Source: Antitrichia curtipendula
Taxonomy: Eukaryota; Streptophyta; Bryopsida; Hypnales; Leucodontaceae
DNA length: 64,000 nt
Assembly (NCBI GenBank): GCA_951230915.1
Contig: OX579636.1
Span: forward strand, 34,035,567-34,099,566
Reading direction: 5' to 3'
The translations under genes were made by a program, and so were the position numbers. Each line of letters opens with the position of its first letter. Within the stretch, counting starts at the first letter, position 1. Under the pieces are notes generated by a model that was not told where the DNA came from, ran no database searches, and worked only from the letters and a program-made list of their open reading frames with translations. This document shows positions 12,660-25,837 of the stretch, one piece after another.

Positions 12660-13203
12660 AGCCGTGCCAAATTCACTCCAATTTGTGCCAAAAGAAACTC
12701 CAATTTCAGTCAAAACGCATCAAATTTGTGCTCTGAAAACAGCCGACGGCAAAGAGATCAACTCTTCTGAATGGCGAAATTGTGGTTCCTGCCTGAAGCA
12801 CCGCGAAAAGACAAAGTAGGGCCAGGAATTGGCGGTGGCAGAAGAGCTTGGAACACAAGGAACAACCTGAATCGACGGGGTCGTTGTCCAAGGCCTGAAT
12901 GACGTGGATGATGCTGAGTGGGCACCGTTGATTTATCTGAGGTGGAATGGTTACGAAGAGGTACGGGTTATCTACCTCCATTTATCAGGCTGTGCACCTA
13001 TCAGTGGGCAGGGAGCTTCGAAGTCGATTCTGTTGATAGCTCAGAACGGAGAATATAATATGAGGATATATGATGAAATGTATGGATGAAATGTATGGAT
13101 GAAGAGTGATGAGTAAGTAAATCTCTTGTATATCCACATTATCCCTTCATCCAAATTCCAATCAATTTTTGTTCAATTGCAAGGAGTGGTAATTATGAAT
13201 GCA
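12660..13203. other. 5' flank of the DNL gene; no separate gene seen
   Basis: Upstream region of the minus-strand DNL gene. Several 60-90-codon frames overlap here on both strands, but none has splice support or recognisable composition. The sequence changes abruptly at 13204, where the inverted duplication begins. Confidence 0.45.
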
Positions 13204-14211
13204 CGAACATTCTTAAAAAGTGTTTCCAAAGCACTTGTGTTTTTTCCAGCGGAGAGTGAATACAAAGCGGGGTATATATGGGGGCACAATGAGTTCTTTA
13301 ATGCAGACATTAAGAGCATTCACAACGTAAAGAATGCAGAGACGAATCACAGAGTGCTAATGGAATGGCAAGTGAATGAAATGTACAAGCGCCTCAAGGG
13401 ATCGGAAGCTCACGAAGTTAGTGCAATAACACTTCGTCCCATTGCATATTTCTATAGAAATCCAGATGAGTACAACGAGATAGAGATGGTAGAGGTTCCT
13501 TTTAGCCAAGAGGGTGTGGCACGGAAATTTGAAGCCGTTTTTCTCAAGCATTGCCAAGCTGATCCATCTATATCAAACGCTGTAGTTAGAAAACGATGGC
13601 TAGAGGAAAATATTATGTGGGAGTCAATAGACGAACAACACATTGTTGGTGCATGTAAACAAGCTCAACGGGAAAGGAGAGAGGGTAATTTGTCTGATAC
13701 GGAGTATTATGCACAATTTGAAAGACAAAGAGCAAAGTTTGTAGTGTACAACAACCCACAGTTCTATATTGAAGCATTAGTTAGAATAAATGCGAGGGAG
13801 TTTGATCGCAAGTTCTTCACCACGCATTACAAGAATTTCATCAAGTTGCGTGACATTTGGAAAGCATGTGAAAGTCCAAGTGTAATAACTTAATCTGATG
13901 ATGCACAGAGAGCAAAGGCGTTGACAATGGCAGCAAGTGCGTTACATTGGAGCCAAGATTTACCAAAGCACATGTTACTAGGACAGTTGTCGAAAAAAAT
14001 GATTGATTTCACACGTCATGCTTTAAACAAAGATGAAGAATCGTATAAGGCCATTTTGCAAGTGTGCAGAGACTATGAAGAAGGGAAGTTATTTTTCAGC
14101 AAAAAGGTGGAGGGGAGGTGGAAAAAGATGGCAAGAGAGCAAAATCTTGATGTCACAGTTGATGCAAACTCGAAAAGGAAGAAGATGGAAAAGACTTGGT
14201 TTAGGCCATTG
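13204..14211 (+). repeat. Left arm of a 1,008-bp inverted duplication
   Basis: This arm matches the reverse complement of 15092-16099. The proteins encoded on the two arms are identical over every residue compared, including the same in-frame TAA (13891-13893) and the two flanking open frames. The arm stops exactly at the first N of the assembly gap, and at its other end it joins unrelated sequence at 13204. An assembly artefact (a folded-back or duplicated contig end) is as likely as a true palindrome. Confidence 0.9.
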
Positions 14212-14411
14212 NNNNNNNNNNNNNNNNNNNNNNNNNNNNNNNNNNNNNNNNNNNNNNNNNNNNNNNNNNNNNNNNNNNNNNNNNNNNNNNNNNNNNNNNN
14301 NNNNNNNNNNNNNNNNNNNNNNNNNNNNNNNNNNNNNNNNNNNNNNNNNNNNNNNNNNNNNNNNNNNNNNNNNNNNNNNNNNNNNNNNNNNNNNNNNNNN
14401 NNNNNNNNNNN
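14212..14411. other. Assembly gap of 200 N
   Basis: Exactly 200 unknown bases, a round number that suggests a scaffolding placeholder rather than a measured distance. It separates the left arm of the inverted duplication from the locus that carries the right arm. Confidence 0.98.
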
Positions 14412-17387
14412 TCTTCATTTGACCATTCTACTTCCTCCCTTTCTGACCCCTCCTTTCGACCCCCCCCCTCCGTCTACAATAAAAAATCTATAAACACGGT
14501 TTTCCAAGTTCAATATACTCATCTTTGAAGAACCCTTCTCTACACCTCACATGCAGTACTGCTTCACAACCTTGGTGTTGGACTCTAGAGAGGGAAACTT
14601 GCCAATTCTATTGAGCATTGGATACGTCCTCCACGTCTTGACCATACCTTGCATAACCTTTGCGACCCACTTAGATATTCACAAAGTGCTGCCAAACAAA
14701 TGCTGAGATGAATTTCTCAAAAATGTTCAACATTTGCACCGTCTTCACTGTAGGCAAACACCATAAATTCTTTGCGTCATTATCCAATGTCTTTCCATTA
14801 GAATGAATTGCCTCCCATGCAAATCTCTATACTTGCTTGCATCCATGGCAAAAAAATCATCTAGAGATGATGGATTTTCATCCCCTGCTTGCACCATCAA
14901 AAAACGCACTTGGTTTCTCACAACATCTTCCGTTGTAAGCGATCCACCGCATATGCTACCGCATCTTTTGGTGGGTTTAGAGAAGTAGCATTATCAAAAT
15001 AATAACGTTGTGATTCTTGTTTCCCTCCAATCACATCTTTGGCTGCCATTTGTTTGACCACACGTAAATAATTTTCCCTTGAGATTCTACTCAATGGCCT
15101 AAACCAAGTCTTTTCCATCTTCTTCCTTTTCGAGTTTGCATCAACTGTGACATCAAGATTTTGCTCTCTTGCCATCTTTTTCCACCTCCCCTCCACCTTT
15201 TTGCTGAAAAATAACTTCCCTTCTTCATAGTCTCTGCACACTTGCAAAATGGCCTTATACGATTCTTCATCTTTGTTTAAAGCATGACGTGTGAAATCAA
15301 TCATTTTTTTCGACAACTGTCCTAGTAACATGTGCTTTGGTAAATCTTGGCTCCAATGTAACGCACTTGCTGCCATTGTCAACGCCTTTGCTCTCTGTGC
15401 ATCATCAGATTAAGTTATTACACTTGGACTTTCACATGCTTTCCAAATGTCACGCAACTTGATGAAATTCTTGTAATGCGTGGTGAAGAACTTGCGATCA
15501 AACTCCCTCGCATTTATTCTAACTAATGCTTCAATATAGAACTGTGGGTTGTTGTACACTACAAACTTTGCTCTTTGTCTTTCAAATTGTGCATAATACT
15601 CCGTATCAGACAAATTACCCTCTCTCCTTTCCCGTTGAGCTTGTTTACATGCACCAACAATGTGTTGTTCGTCTATTGACTCCCACATAATATTTTCCTC
15701 TAGCCATCGTTTTCTAACTACAGCGTTTGATATAGATGGATCAGCTTGGCAATGCTTGAGAAAAACGGCTTCAAATTTCCGTGCCACACCCTCTTGGCTA
15801 AAAGGAACCTCTACCATCTCTATCTCGTTGTACTCATCTGGATTTCTATAGAAATATGCAATGGGACGAAGTGTTATTGCACTAACTTCGTGAGCTTCCG
15901 ATCCCTTGAGGCGCTTGTACATTTCATTCACTTGCCATTCCATTAGCACTCTGTGATTCGTCTCTGCATTCTTTACGTTGTGAATGCTCTTAATGTCTGC
16001 ATTAAAGAACTCATTGTGCCCCCATATATACCCCGCTTTGTATTCACTCTCCGCTGGAAAAAACACAAGTGCTTTGGAAACACTTTTTAAGAATGTTCGG
16101 GTAGGTATCTGCTCTGGCTCTCCCTCTGAAGAATCATCATCAAAAACTACCTACTGTCCATCATTTTCTTGTGGAGGATGTTCTTGTCTAGCTGCTATTT
16201 GACGACGTATTTGAACTACAATTTGTCTAGAAACCTTTCTCTTTTTTGTTGGCCCGTTCTAAGATTACGACAATACTGTTGATCTTCGGAGACCTCGTCC
16301 TATCCAGAATGGCATTGCACTGCAGTTCTCCAATGTCCTCTATCACACCCCTTCTTGTTGCAACGCCTAATCCTTCAGCCTCCATATTAGTCACTACAAC
16401 ACGTGACCTATATATTTGTTTTCCAGAGGCATTGATTGGACGTCTCAATCCTGATCCAACTTCTGTGACTGTTGCTGGAGCTGCAACTTCTCCTTCGTTT
16501 TCAAGCTCTTGAATAAGTACTGCTGGATCTATTACAATGGTTTCAGGTGCACTCAGTTGAGGTTGCAAGGATTCCTCTCCAACTTCCATCTCCATTGATG
16601 GTGGCATAACCGATGCACTCCCTTGTACAAACACTTCCTCATGCCTATCGGCTTCAATATCTCCCACGAGCTCAACATCAACATTGGATGTTGTAGATTG
16701 CAAACGCTGACGATGAGTTTTTTGTCTTTCAATACCTCCCTCTTCCTCTACAAGGCTTGCTGCTCTTTCTTCCTCTGTGAGGCTTGCTGCTCCCCCTTTG
16801 ACAGCAGCTCGCTTCCGATTTTGGTTGTTGGAAGGAACCCAATTTACATTTAACAGTATTATTGCCTCTCGATACACTTCATTCATATCTTCAACATCTC
16901 TAGAAATAGAACGCTCATTGACAGCATCAAGATTCTCTTGATGTACTTCTTCATGACTCCAAATCTCTCTACACCGAGTACGTGCATTGTGCAGTTGTTG
17001 AGGGGTCATGTCATTGAACTTTTGAATTGATGCTTCTCTCCTAAGTCGCAGTTCTTCAAGTACATTTTTCCAAGACTTTGCTAAGGTCTTTAAACCATAC
17101 ATTGGAGACAATACTAGAAGGAGCTCCGGTGGAATCGGTGCCATCATCAGTGTCTTCTTCAATTTATACTTTTCCAGTGCCATTTCCATTTTATTCACTG
17201 ATATTGTCAGTCCTCCGTCTATAGTGCCTGTGAGGCCCTCAATGACTCCAAATGAGGTCCCCAATGCAAACCAGTAACGCCCCTCTTCAATTGGAAAATC
17301 CATGACCCACAAAAACGACTTCTTTGTACCGTTTGCTATGATCCACCATCCATGTTCCAACCACTTCGAATGAACCTTTGGTGCCAT
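14412..17387 (-). pseudogene. Decayed transposon-like gene, family not recognised
   Basis: Read on the minus strand, one long coding region is visible in pieces. The first is a 386-residue frame from ATG 17387 to 16227, starting MAPKVHSKWLEHGWW, with Glu-rich and coiled-coil-like middle parts. A frameshift near 16255 leads into a frame with the SV40-like nuclear signal PTKKRKV, then a TAG at 16151-16153. A 246-residue frame follows (16150-15413), ending at a TAA at 15410-15412. After it the same frame continues to about 14935 (MAASALHWSQDLPKHMLL...). A further frameshift then gives a frame starting EDVVRNQVRF, open to 14745. At least two stops and two shifts show a dead gene. The nuclear signal, charged composition and setting suggest a transposon-encoded DNA-binding protein. 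I do not recognise the family, and some breaks could be introns. Confidence 0.6.
15092..16099 (-). repeat. Right arm of a 1,008-bp inverted duplication
   Basis: Reverse complement of 13204-14211. This arm lies inside the longer decayed gene, whose reading continues on both sides of it, so it looks like the original context. The left arm is the copy joined to foreign sequence. Confidence 0.9.
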
Positions 17388-20300
17388 GATGACCTACAAA
17401 TACTGGAACAAGAACAATTCCAGTTTTTATGATGTTTTGCTATGCTCAAAAAGTTACATCAAGACTTCAAGAGGTTTAAAATTATATTTCTAATTATAAA
17501 AATTTGAAGAAAATATGCTACTATCATGGTGAAGCTCAAAATCTATCTAGAAGGACACAAGACTTCCAAATAAAATAGATGTTTATGATACACAGATGAA
17601 AATTAGTGACCCAAAACACTTATTTTTCATACTAACACAATCCCTACAGCCATATGCAACTATGTTTGAAATAATAATTGTTATGTACATGCATAATAAT
17701 GAATAAGAAGATTTGCTTTAGATAATCCACTACACTTTAAAACTTGAACTTACAATATTATTAATGTATATAAATTGGATATATCTCTTTTTAATAACAT
17801 ATAATATAAATGCACTCACTATCACTTTTATATACTTTTTTTTGTCCATCAAAAAAGTAAAAGCATTTTTAAAATTGCAAGCTAAAATAAAAGTTAACTT
17901 AATGAAAAGTTGAAAACCACCTCTCAACCTTTAACTTACTAATATCCTATTACATAACTAATATTAAAACACATAGATGTTCATTTTGAAGTACTATATG
18001 TGCATCATTGCGACAAGATGTTTGAGTCTTACAAGAGCACATTAATAATGTAATAGACTGTTGCATTCAATTTCCTTTTTGTTGGTGAGGGGCTAAACAA
18101 AGTGTTCATGCATATGATAAACATCACATTGGAAGTTCTACTATGAGAGGCTAGATTCCAAGATCTCTAAACTCTACGAAAAGTGAATATTGCTAAGTAG
18201 ACCTCTGCACCAAAAATTTAATTGAAAAATCATAATCAATGTTTTTTGAAATGAGTTTTGTGATGCTGAACATGCTTTTTCATTGTATTTTTCATTGTGA
18301 AATCTAATACCAATAGCATCTTTTTTTGTTTTTTATTAAATTCATAGTGAAGTTGACACCAATATTTTGTGCTTCAAACAATCATGGATAAAAATCTAAG
18401 ATCTAAAACAAAACTTATCTATTACACCCCGCAATATGTAAGAATTATCTTCACTTTTGTTGTCTCGTCACATAAAATTCTTTCAATCTCTTCTGTTCAT
18501 TTGTGACATTTCTCTTTGGAGAATGAACACAAAAGTGCCATTTAAAAAAAAATAACAAGATCTCCTACTATTTTTTCAACATATTATAAAATTTAAAATA
18601 TCAACAAATACTATGTGAACTTCAGGATTAAATACATTTAAAGTGAAATTATAAAATGATTTATGTTTCTACAAATGTGCTTTTCATGTTACCTATTTGC
18701 AGTGTTTGTCATCAAAGTTATTGGAATTCATTCAATAAAACCTAATCAAACTCTACTAGAAGATCCTATTGTACAGTATGCTATAAAAATGAAAATAAAA
18801 AAGATTCATCTACTTATAATTAAGATTGCGTTTCCTAATGTTCTTTTATGCAAATATAGACTTCATTGTTAAGGGGTTATATTTAGACTTTCATAAAAAA
18901 AATAATCCATTGAAATGTTGAACAACAAAACAAAGGAATTCAGGACAAATACCTGAATCAAATGTTGATGTTGCTCTTTTCTCCAAGAACCTACACTGCA
19001 TGCATGTTTCTAAAGCTCACTGTCTATGTTGCTAGGCTACAGCACATGTGTTTCTTTGGGAAAGAAAAACACATCAAAAATGAATGTCAACATCTTAAAT
19101 AGTGCTTCATTCCTAAACACTTGTCCAAATTGTCAACTTCATTTTTCTTTCCATTTATATGCTCATGAACCTTAGGAAATTACTTGATGTAACTGGATTT
19201 TGTATTTCGCACTGCATTCATCAACCACCTTTCCGATCTTATGTAATAATGTAACCTTAATAACGTCAATTTTGTTCAATACATTTTTATTCTTTTCATT
19301 AGATCCAAACCCTTGTATAGGAAGGGGCTGGAATTCCAACCCTCTACTTCAAATTGAACCTATAAATGGCTTCAAAAGCAACATGGAGCAATTGTGAGAT
19401 TGTTCACTATGTCAGAGCATATGAGATTTATTCTTACTTCTTCAATGAATGGAATAAGAGCCATGATGGATCCATTTCAAAGTCAAGGTGTATCCACTAT
19501 TTTTTTCCAAATGGAAAAGTTGCCATCCAATTGCCTTCTTACAAATGCTAGAGAATTTAGAGTTTGTATAAGTTTAGTAAGGGTTGCATTTGCGAACCTT
19601 GTATATTACTTCCGGCATGCAACTATTTTTGTTTTTGGTCAAGCATATCTTCTTTCAGACTACACGTGAGTGGTTTTTGCAAGGCCTCAACTCAAAAATA
19701 GGTGCTTACGGCAAAATTCGTTAGAAATTCGTTAGTAATTCAAAAATGCTTTGAAAAATATGAAACCACTTTTGTTAGATTTTGCATTGATTTTCTTTCA
19801 AGTGGAAAATAAGGCAAAATACTTTCAAGCATAAAAAACCCATAAAAAAGCCAACCAGCTCTTAAAGGGATGGTTTATGAGTACATTACCTAAACTGTAG
19901 TGCCTTCAGGTACAAATGAGCTTCTATGACACGTGTTCCTAACTTTACAGTCAAATGCGGTCTACTCCGTTGCTGTCTACAATATGACAAATTTGGGATA
20001 TTTATGGAGAATCTACAATTACATAGTATCATTAGAGACAGTTTTGTGATACACTTCATTCTTTATCAAGTGATTTCAGATTACATTAGTGATCAATAAG
20101 GTTGCGAAAGTGAAATTCTTTGAATTGAGCTCTTTCGAGACCAAAGCAATTAACAGAACTGCATTTGCAATCTAAAGATTTGACGCAGCAAGTTCATACC
20201 ATACAAGCATGGTTCATAGAGTGTCCACTTTGGAGTCTTCACTGATTGTAATGTTTTAAATTTGGACCCCAACTGAATTATATTGTTCAAAATATAATCA

Positions 20301-20684
20301 GTCATATGCACTCCTGTTTATTTTATTTTGAATTACTGAGCCATGATAGTGGAAGCATTGGTTTCATTTTCAAGTATAAAATGTCTCTATAGAACAAGTT
20401 TTTCTGCAAAATTACACTTGGCTGGATAGCTATTAGATTACACCATAATGAAATAATTGAAGCATGATTTAATGGAAGGTCTCCCTGTGGTCAAAACAAT
20501 TTTATAGAAGCCCTTCTATGTATCATGGGGAAGCTTCTACACGATGATTATCAACAAAAAAGAACTCCATACAAAATTTCTAAAACAACTTTCCTGACTA
20601 TGTTGTCTATGATTTCATAAAAAATTCAAGTTTTATGAAGACTGTGCTCGTGCTCATTGCATGAAAACAAGATAACGAAGCACA
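17388..20684. other. AT-rich intergenic sequence with one repeat copy
   Basis: About 3.3 kb of AT-rich DNA. Open frames are short and low in complexity. The only recognised structure is a dispersed repeat at 19715-19905, listed separately. Confidence 0.5.
19715..19905 (+). repeat. Dispersed repeat Q, copy 1
   Basis: Shares the pattern aattcaaaaatgct...aaaaatatgaaacca...ttagatt, then agctcttaaa and a tttatgag-type end, with copies at 28835-29010, 45790-45970, 54930-55190 and, reversed, 51560-51780. The copies are diverged but collinear. One of them lies inside the TTAA/CCC element P4, so Q is probably the core of that element family. Confidence 0.55.
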
Positions 20685-21629
20685 ATGAGGTCTTCAAGCT
20701 ACAAACTCCAATTCTACCCTGAAGACAGAACCTTTGCATTTGCAGAACTTGACAATCATTCAAGTGGTCCAGAATCACAAAGAGAGACTCAAAGTAGCCG
20801 CTTCGTCAAGTTTGCAGACGGCTACAACCACAAGATCGTTCTGCTAAACAAATACAGTAGCATTACTGAATTCACTGCATGCATTGAAGGTGGGTCGAGT
20901 TGATGAAGGTAGGCATCCAACAAGCTGAATGTTGCAAGATTGCTTTCAAGTAGACCTTGCTCGTCAAGGATTCAAACTAGTCAATCTAACCATGCAAAAC
21001 AGGAAGCCTAGCATAATATAATCGCAGCAAGAATACATGTACTTGTTCTCTCCCAAACATTTCTAAATGTTTTGCTAGTCCTTCAAGGACAAAGTAACAC
21101 CGATAGAAGAACACTAATTTGTTCTTGTGGTTATAAAAAGACTATGGTACAAGGTTTCATTATAGAAAAACAACTAAATACTGAGGACTTCTTTGTTAAC
21201 GTAAGTCCCATGACAATCTGAACATCGTAGTAGGTGCATGCTTGTGAACGACACGTCCAACAAGGAAGAAAGCCAACACTGCCGGAAACAGTTCTACTAA
21301 AGAACCCTAAAATGAAGAAGCTACAAAGAAAGTTTTTGGACCTCCCCATGTCAACAACTAGGAAACTAAAAAATAATTACCCAGGCATTTGACAAACCCG
21401 TGCTCCATGCCAAGAAACAAGTAGGGGTGACCTAAGATGGTCTTACACTATCAATACTTACAGCCGAGTAGTACTGTGGGCGCCAAGCTCAACGTCGCCA
21501 ACCTGCCAACATTTACAAAAACAAAGTCAGTATTGTAGTAGTAGAACTTCACTTCAATTGCCTTCACAGTGCGCTCAAATTCTCTTCTTTCCAATTCTCT
21601 CTCAAACAAGTAGTGTTTCTTAATTACAG

Positions 21630-22942
21630 GAATACAAGAGGAAAGTAGGACCGCATTTTTACAAAACATTTCTAGAGCAATCGGGAGAAAGTGGAGAACG
21701 ACGAGATGACGAGGTCGTCGACATTTCAACAATCTGGTACGCTTCTGCATCCCAGATTCTCTCTGTCTAAAATCGATGCATTAGGTTTGATTTGCTCTTC
21801 TACAACCTAGATTGTATCTCTGTGAAAAAATAATGCCTTCAAGTTGAGACCCCAGCATAACAGAATTGCAGCACCCCTTCTTGTTTTCTATATCCTTGAA
21901 TCTATACAACAGTTTTCTATACTAATTTAGCAACATGTGGTGGAATTCTTACTATAAGAAGTGCGGCCAGCAGGAACAGCCAACAACAGATGCAAATGAA
22001 AAATTGAATTGCAACTCAAACCTTGAACTACAAAAAATCAAACAACATGATCCTTACTTGAATGTGATGTGTAAGGCTAAACTGAGCTTAGAGCCGTGGC
22101 GAGCACTATCTAGAGCGCCACAATCTTCAGTAGGAGCATTCTGTAAGCACAGGCGGTGGAGAGGAAGTTTGGTTGCACAAGTTGAGGAAGAAACGTCGAA
22201 AGAGGTAAAGTTCCGCCCCACCCCTACACTGCATACATGACATTTCCGGAAAAAATGCGATGCCATACAAGTGGCCTGTCACGCGTCTTCAAGGATCTCC
22301 TTTGCTAGGAAGTTTTTTTCTCCAAAGTGAAATTGGTAAACAGTATTTGCCATCAAACCCTTTGCACGCGCGGAGGGTTTGATGGCAAATACTTTTCATT
22401 GCAAAAACCTGAAAAGGTAGACTGTCCAACAACTTAAACCTTGCGCGTGCGGGGAGAGTTTGTCTTGCCGTTACCTGCACAGTGCATTGAAGTTGTCACT
22501 CGCTCACTCCTCCACCGACATCAATTGTCCTGAGGTCCTTAGAAATTCTCACGCACCTACATTCACACAAAGATTTGATTAGGGTTGGCAAACGAGTCTT
22601 TAGAGAATGTAACATGGAAAATTCAAAAACGAGATCAGAAGCATGCAACTGATTAACCTCTGTACCTGAACACCCCTAATTGAAACTAAAATGCAAAAGC
22701 TCTTCATAGATACAAAGTTGTAATGCACGCAGAACAATGCAATTGAGAATCGCTTGAATGTTTCACTGTGGGCGAGTCCTTCTAGTTCAAAAAGAGAGTC
22801 TAATTTACGGAAACTGATTTTCCAATTCAAGAGAGTAGCTCTTGAAGAAATTAGTGAAGAGAAGACAGAAGTAGTTCCATTTGCTCGTAAGCGGCATGGA
22901 AAGGTGAAGAGCATTTGTAAATCCAAAAAGGCGCAAACATAA
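21630..22942 (+). CDS. Unrecognised spliced gene, 3' exons
   Basis: Three exons with good splice sites and matching phases were found: 21630-21736, 21931-22204 and 22733-22942, ending in TAA and encoding 196 residues. Exon one reads EYKRKVGPHFYKTFLEQSG...; the middle exon includes NSNLELQKIKQHDPYLNVMC; the last is basic and ends KSICKSKKAQT, suggesting a nuclear protein. The 5' part is unresolved. An ATG at 20685 opens a 68-codon frame up to a possible donor at 20890, and 21464-21525 (PSSTVGAKLNVANLPTFTKT) could be another exon, but their phases do not join simply to 21630. No family is recognised. The intron 22205-22732 contains a perfect hairpin. Confidence 0.5.
22343..22392. repeat. Perfect 19-bp hairpin
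   Basis: GTATTTGCCATCAAACCCT (22343-22361) is followed after 12 bp by its exact reverse complement (22374-22392). The loop is GC-rich, and a related GC-rich motif (gcgcgtgcgggg) occurs about 70 bp downstream. It lies within a proposed intron of the plus-strand gene. Confidence 0.85.
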
Positions 22943-25837
22943 TGGGAACTTCAGAGTTTGTCAAGCCAGAGCCAGAAAGACAATCGATTAGGGTTCGGCA
23001 GCGGGAGGGACGCAATTTCATCCACAAATCTTGATTTCATCTGTAAGGCCATGACATTCCCGATGACATTTAATTTATAGCGACATTTCATCCGTAATGA
23101 AATGTAATCCAAATGCGTTTTAAAATCATCCAAGTTGTCTTGAACTTGGTATCATGTTTGTCTTAAATAAATTCCAGAGGGGGTTGTCATAATGTCTTGA
23201 CTCATGAGGTGAGGTCATTTGTTATTCTAGTGACCATATAAAAAAATTGGTGGTAATCTGAGAAGCTAAAGTTATTGAAACAGTTTTGAATACTTTTTGT
23301 AGGAAGAGAAATGAAAATAGTTTTTAACCCAAAATCCTAGGTGTTTTATTTTTTCAAGCCTTTGATGAATTAGTTACCAATTTTTAAAGTTGAAATGCAA
23401 TGGTAGTTAAGCTGAGTATCTCCTAGAATCTACAGCATTGGTATATTGAAGCACTGGTATATTGAAGGAAGCCAAATGCACTACTGTGAACAAGTTGGTT
23501 CTATTGGGTACTCTTTTATAGCAAATTATCTTAGTGTGCTTAAATTGGAAGCAGCCATTTAATCCTTGAAAGACCAAATGGCATTTTTTGACAACATAGT
23601 GATTTTTGATAGTACAGTACGAAAGGAGTTTTAATTTACTTTCTTTGAAAATTTCACACAACTTGCGCTTGAGGAGTAGTTTTAAGACCCAAACATTTTC
23701 ATGGCTTTTGACTACATGTTTAAAAAGTTATTGTGTGATTTATAGTTTAGATTGGTCAAAAAGTAGCCTGAAATTTCTTAAAAAAATCATTTTTATATAG
23801 ATTTATATATACATGGAAAGCTTTTAATAAATTCATTTTGATTTAGGAGACAAAAGTTATGATGTATTCTAATTTGTGGGCATTTATGGATTTTGTACGC
23901 TAAAATAAACTTTGGAGGCCTTCATTTAACTAAACTTTTAATATTATGTGTAAAAAATAAAATAAAATGATATAGATTGTTTATTAATATATTACAACCA
24001 TTAGTATTGGTGTTTCTCAATTGCTCATAATGAAACTCTAAACAATTTAGTGTTTTGAAACATTCTCTACTTCTTTTTGCTTATATATTGTGCACATCCG
24101 AATTATCTAAAATTTTAAAACATTTAATGAACTTGAGTTACAACCATTTTAGAAATGTTTTCATACAAAAAAGTGATTTATTATCCATCAGGTTTTTATA
24201 AGATTGTTCTATTAGTTCTTTAACATTTGTACGAGATAGATTCAAATTAACTGCTTAGAGAATTCTATATATTTCCAAAGGTATTTCTAGGTCTAGATCA
24301 AAAAAGTATGTTTTTGTATTCAAGAAGTGTCTATTCTAAAATTATTACATCAAAAATTACTTGCATGAATAATTAAATAATAATCTTTAAAAATCAGTGT
24401 GATTGGAATATTTCATTTTTAACTTATAGGAAAGAATTTGTTTGAAAATTATTAAGATATAAAATAAAATCTAAATTGTAAAGAACTACTTATTTCTAGC
24501 TTATTATTTGATTTGAAATATTAGATCTTGTAACTTCTGATTTAACCATGTGCATTTGATATATTAATTAGGTTTTAGAACTAGTGTTTAAAAGTCATCA
24601 TTTTAATATTGTTATAAAAAACAATTTATAATAGATTATTCCGAATTGGAAATGCGGACAACCACTTGTTTTGTAAGGGCTTCATGATTGCTTCTAGAGC
24701 ACAATTAAAGTTAGGGTGGACTACTTCTAGGTGGAGTATATTTGCAAAGTTTTTAATAAGTCCTAATAAATTGAAAAAAGCTTAAGTGTTAATATTAAGA
24801 CTTCATATTGGAAAGATATTTTTGTAGTTCGTATTTTAATTTTGGTGAAATCTCAGGATTGAAATAATTATTGGAATTGGAAGCTACTTATATTGGAATT
24901 TAGGTAGTAGATTATGATGTTGCTTCTGTGACGATTTTATTGTGGGTATAACCAATCTGGATATGTTGTTTACCTACAAATTAGTAGCATGCAAAATAAA
25001 TTTTGGAATGAAAATCAATATTTTGTTTATTAATGTTCTTAGTGTTTTTGAAATTTGACATTTCTTTTATGAAAATCCTATATCCATGAATGACCAAGGG
25101 GGTGTCTAGATTTTCAAAATTTTGAAGACATATTGTAGAATGCAACTTAGAACAATAGTGTAATGTTGACTTTCAAACAATAATTCTATTAAGAGAGGCT
25201 ATTTGTTTGTTTGTTTTGTTTTGTTTTGTTTGTTATGGTGAGACGTCCTTGACCATGCGTCCCTGGGTTGCATGTTTGGTACCATCCAAAAGTCCTTGGT
25301 GATGAGGGATCCACAATCTTCATCATCTATACTATGCTAATGTTTCTTGTCTAACATTGCCTCGTGTGAGTAATAATGCTGTAAATTTACCTTGTTACAC
25401 AGAATCATAACACAAAAAAATGTCATAGGATTTGTACTCACAAATGAAAGTAAAACAAGAATACCCAAAAAAAGCCCAACTATTTTGGATGTGTGGCTTT
25501 TTTTATTTTATGTACTTCCGATAGAAGATAGCGGATCAAGTTTTTTATATTTTTTATTTGAATTGAATTACAGTGTTTAGAACAATGGTTTCAAAGATTT
25601 TGAGGTTGCAAAGTTATGTACCAAGTACGTTACTATTGAAGAACAAGTGACAAAAGAAAATGGCAACATAAGGATTTGGAAGTCTAGTGGTATTCAATGT
25701 CATAGGGTCAATGGTGGTTGCCACAGAGCAAAGAAGCGTAGGGGAGAGATTGGCGCATGTGGTACGGGGAAGACTTTTTGAAGATGGAGAAAGTGCACCC
25801 GTAGGCCGTAGTTGGGCAACCCCAATCTACTAATGGC
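22943..25837. other. AT-rich intergenic sequence
   Basis: About 2.9 kb, AT-rich, with no gene seen. A single end of the TTAA/CCC family (TTAA then TCCTTGAAAGACCAAATGGC) starts at 23559, without a recognisable partner. A short array of TTTGT/TTTTG units lies at about 25204-25234. Confidence 0.45.

Noticed and set aside
12210..12819. Two long plus-strand frames at 12210-12770 and 12337-12819
   Set aside because: They are antisense to exon 1 of the DNL gene and to its intron repeats; the GC-rich exon explains the lack of stops.
21131..22266. Minus-strand gene with a transit-like start at 22266
   Set aside because: The same region reads better on the plus strand, where three exons join with correct phase and good splice sites; the minus exons did not connect in frame.
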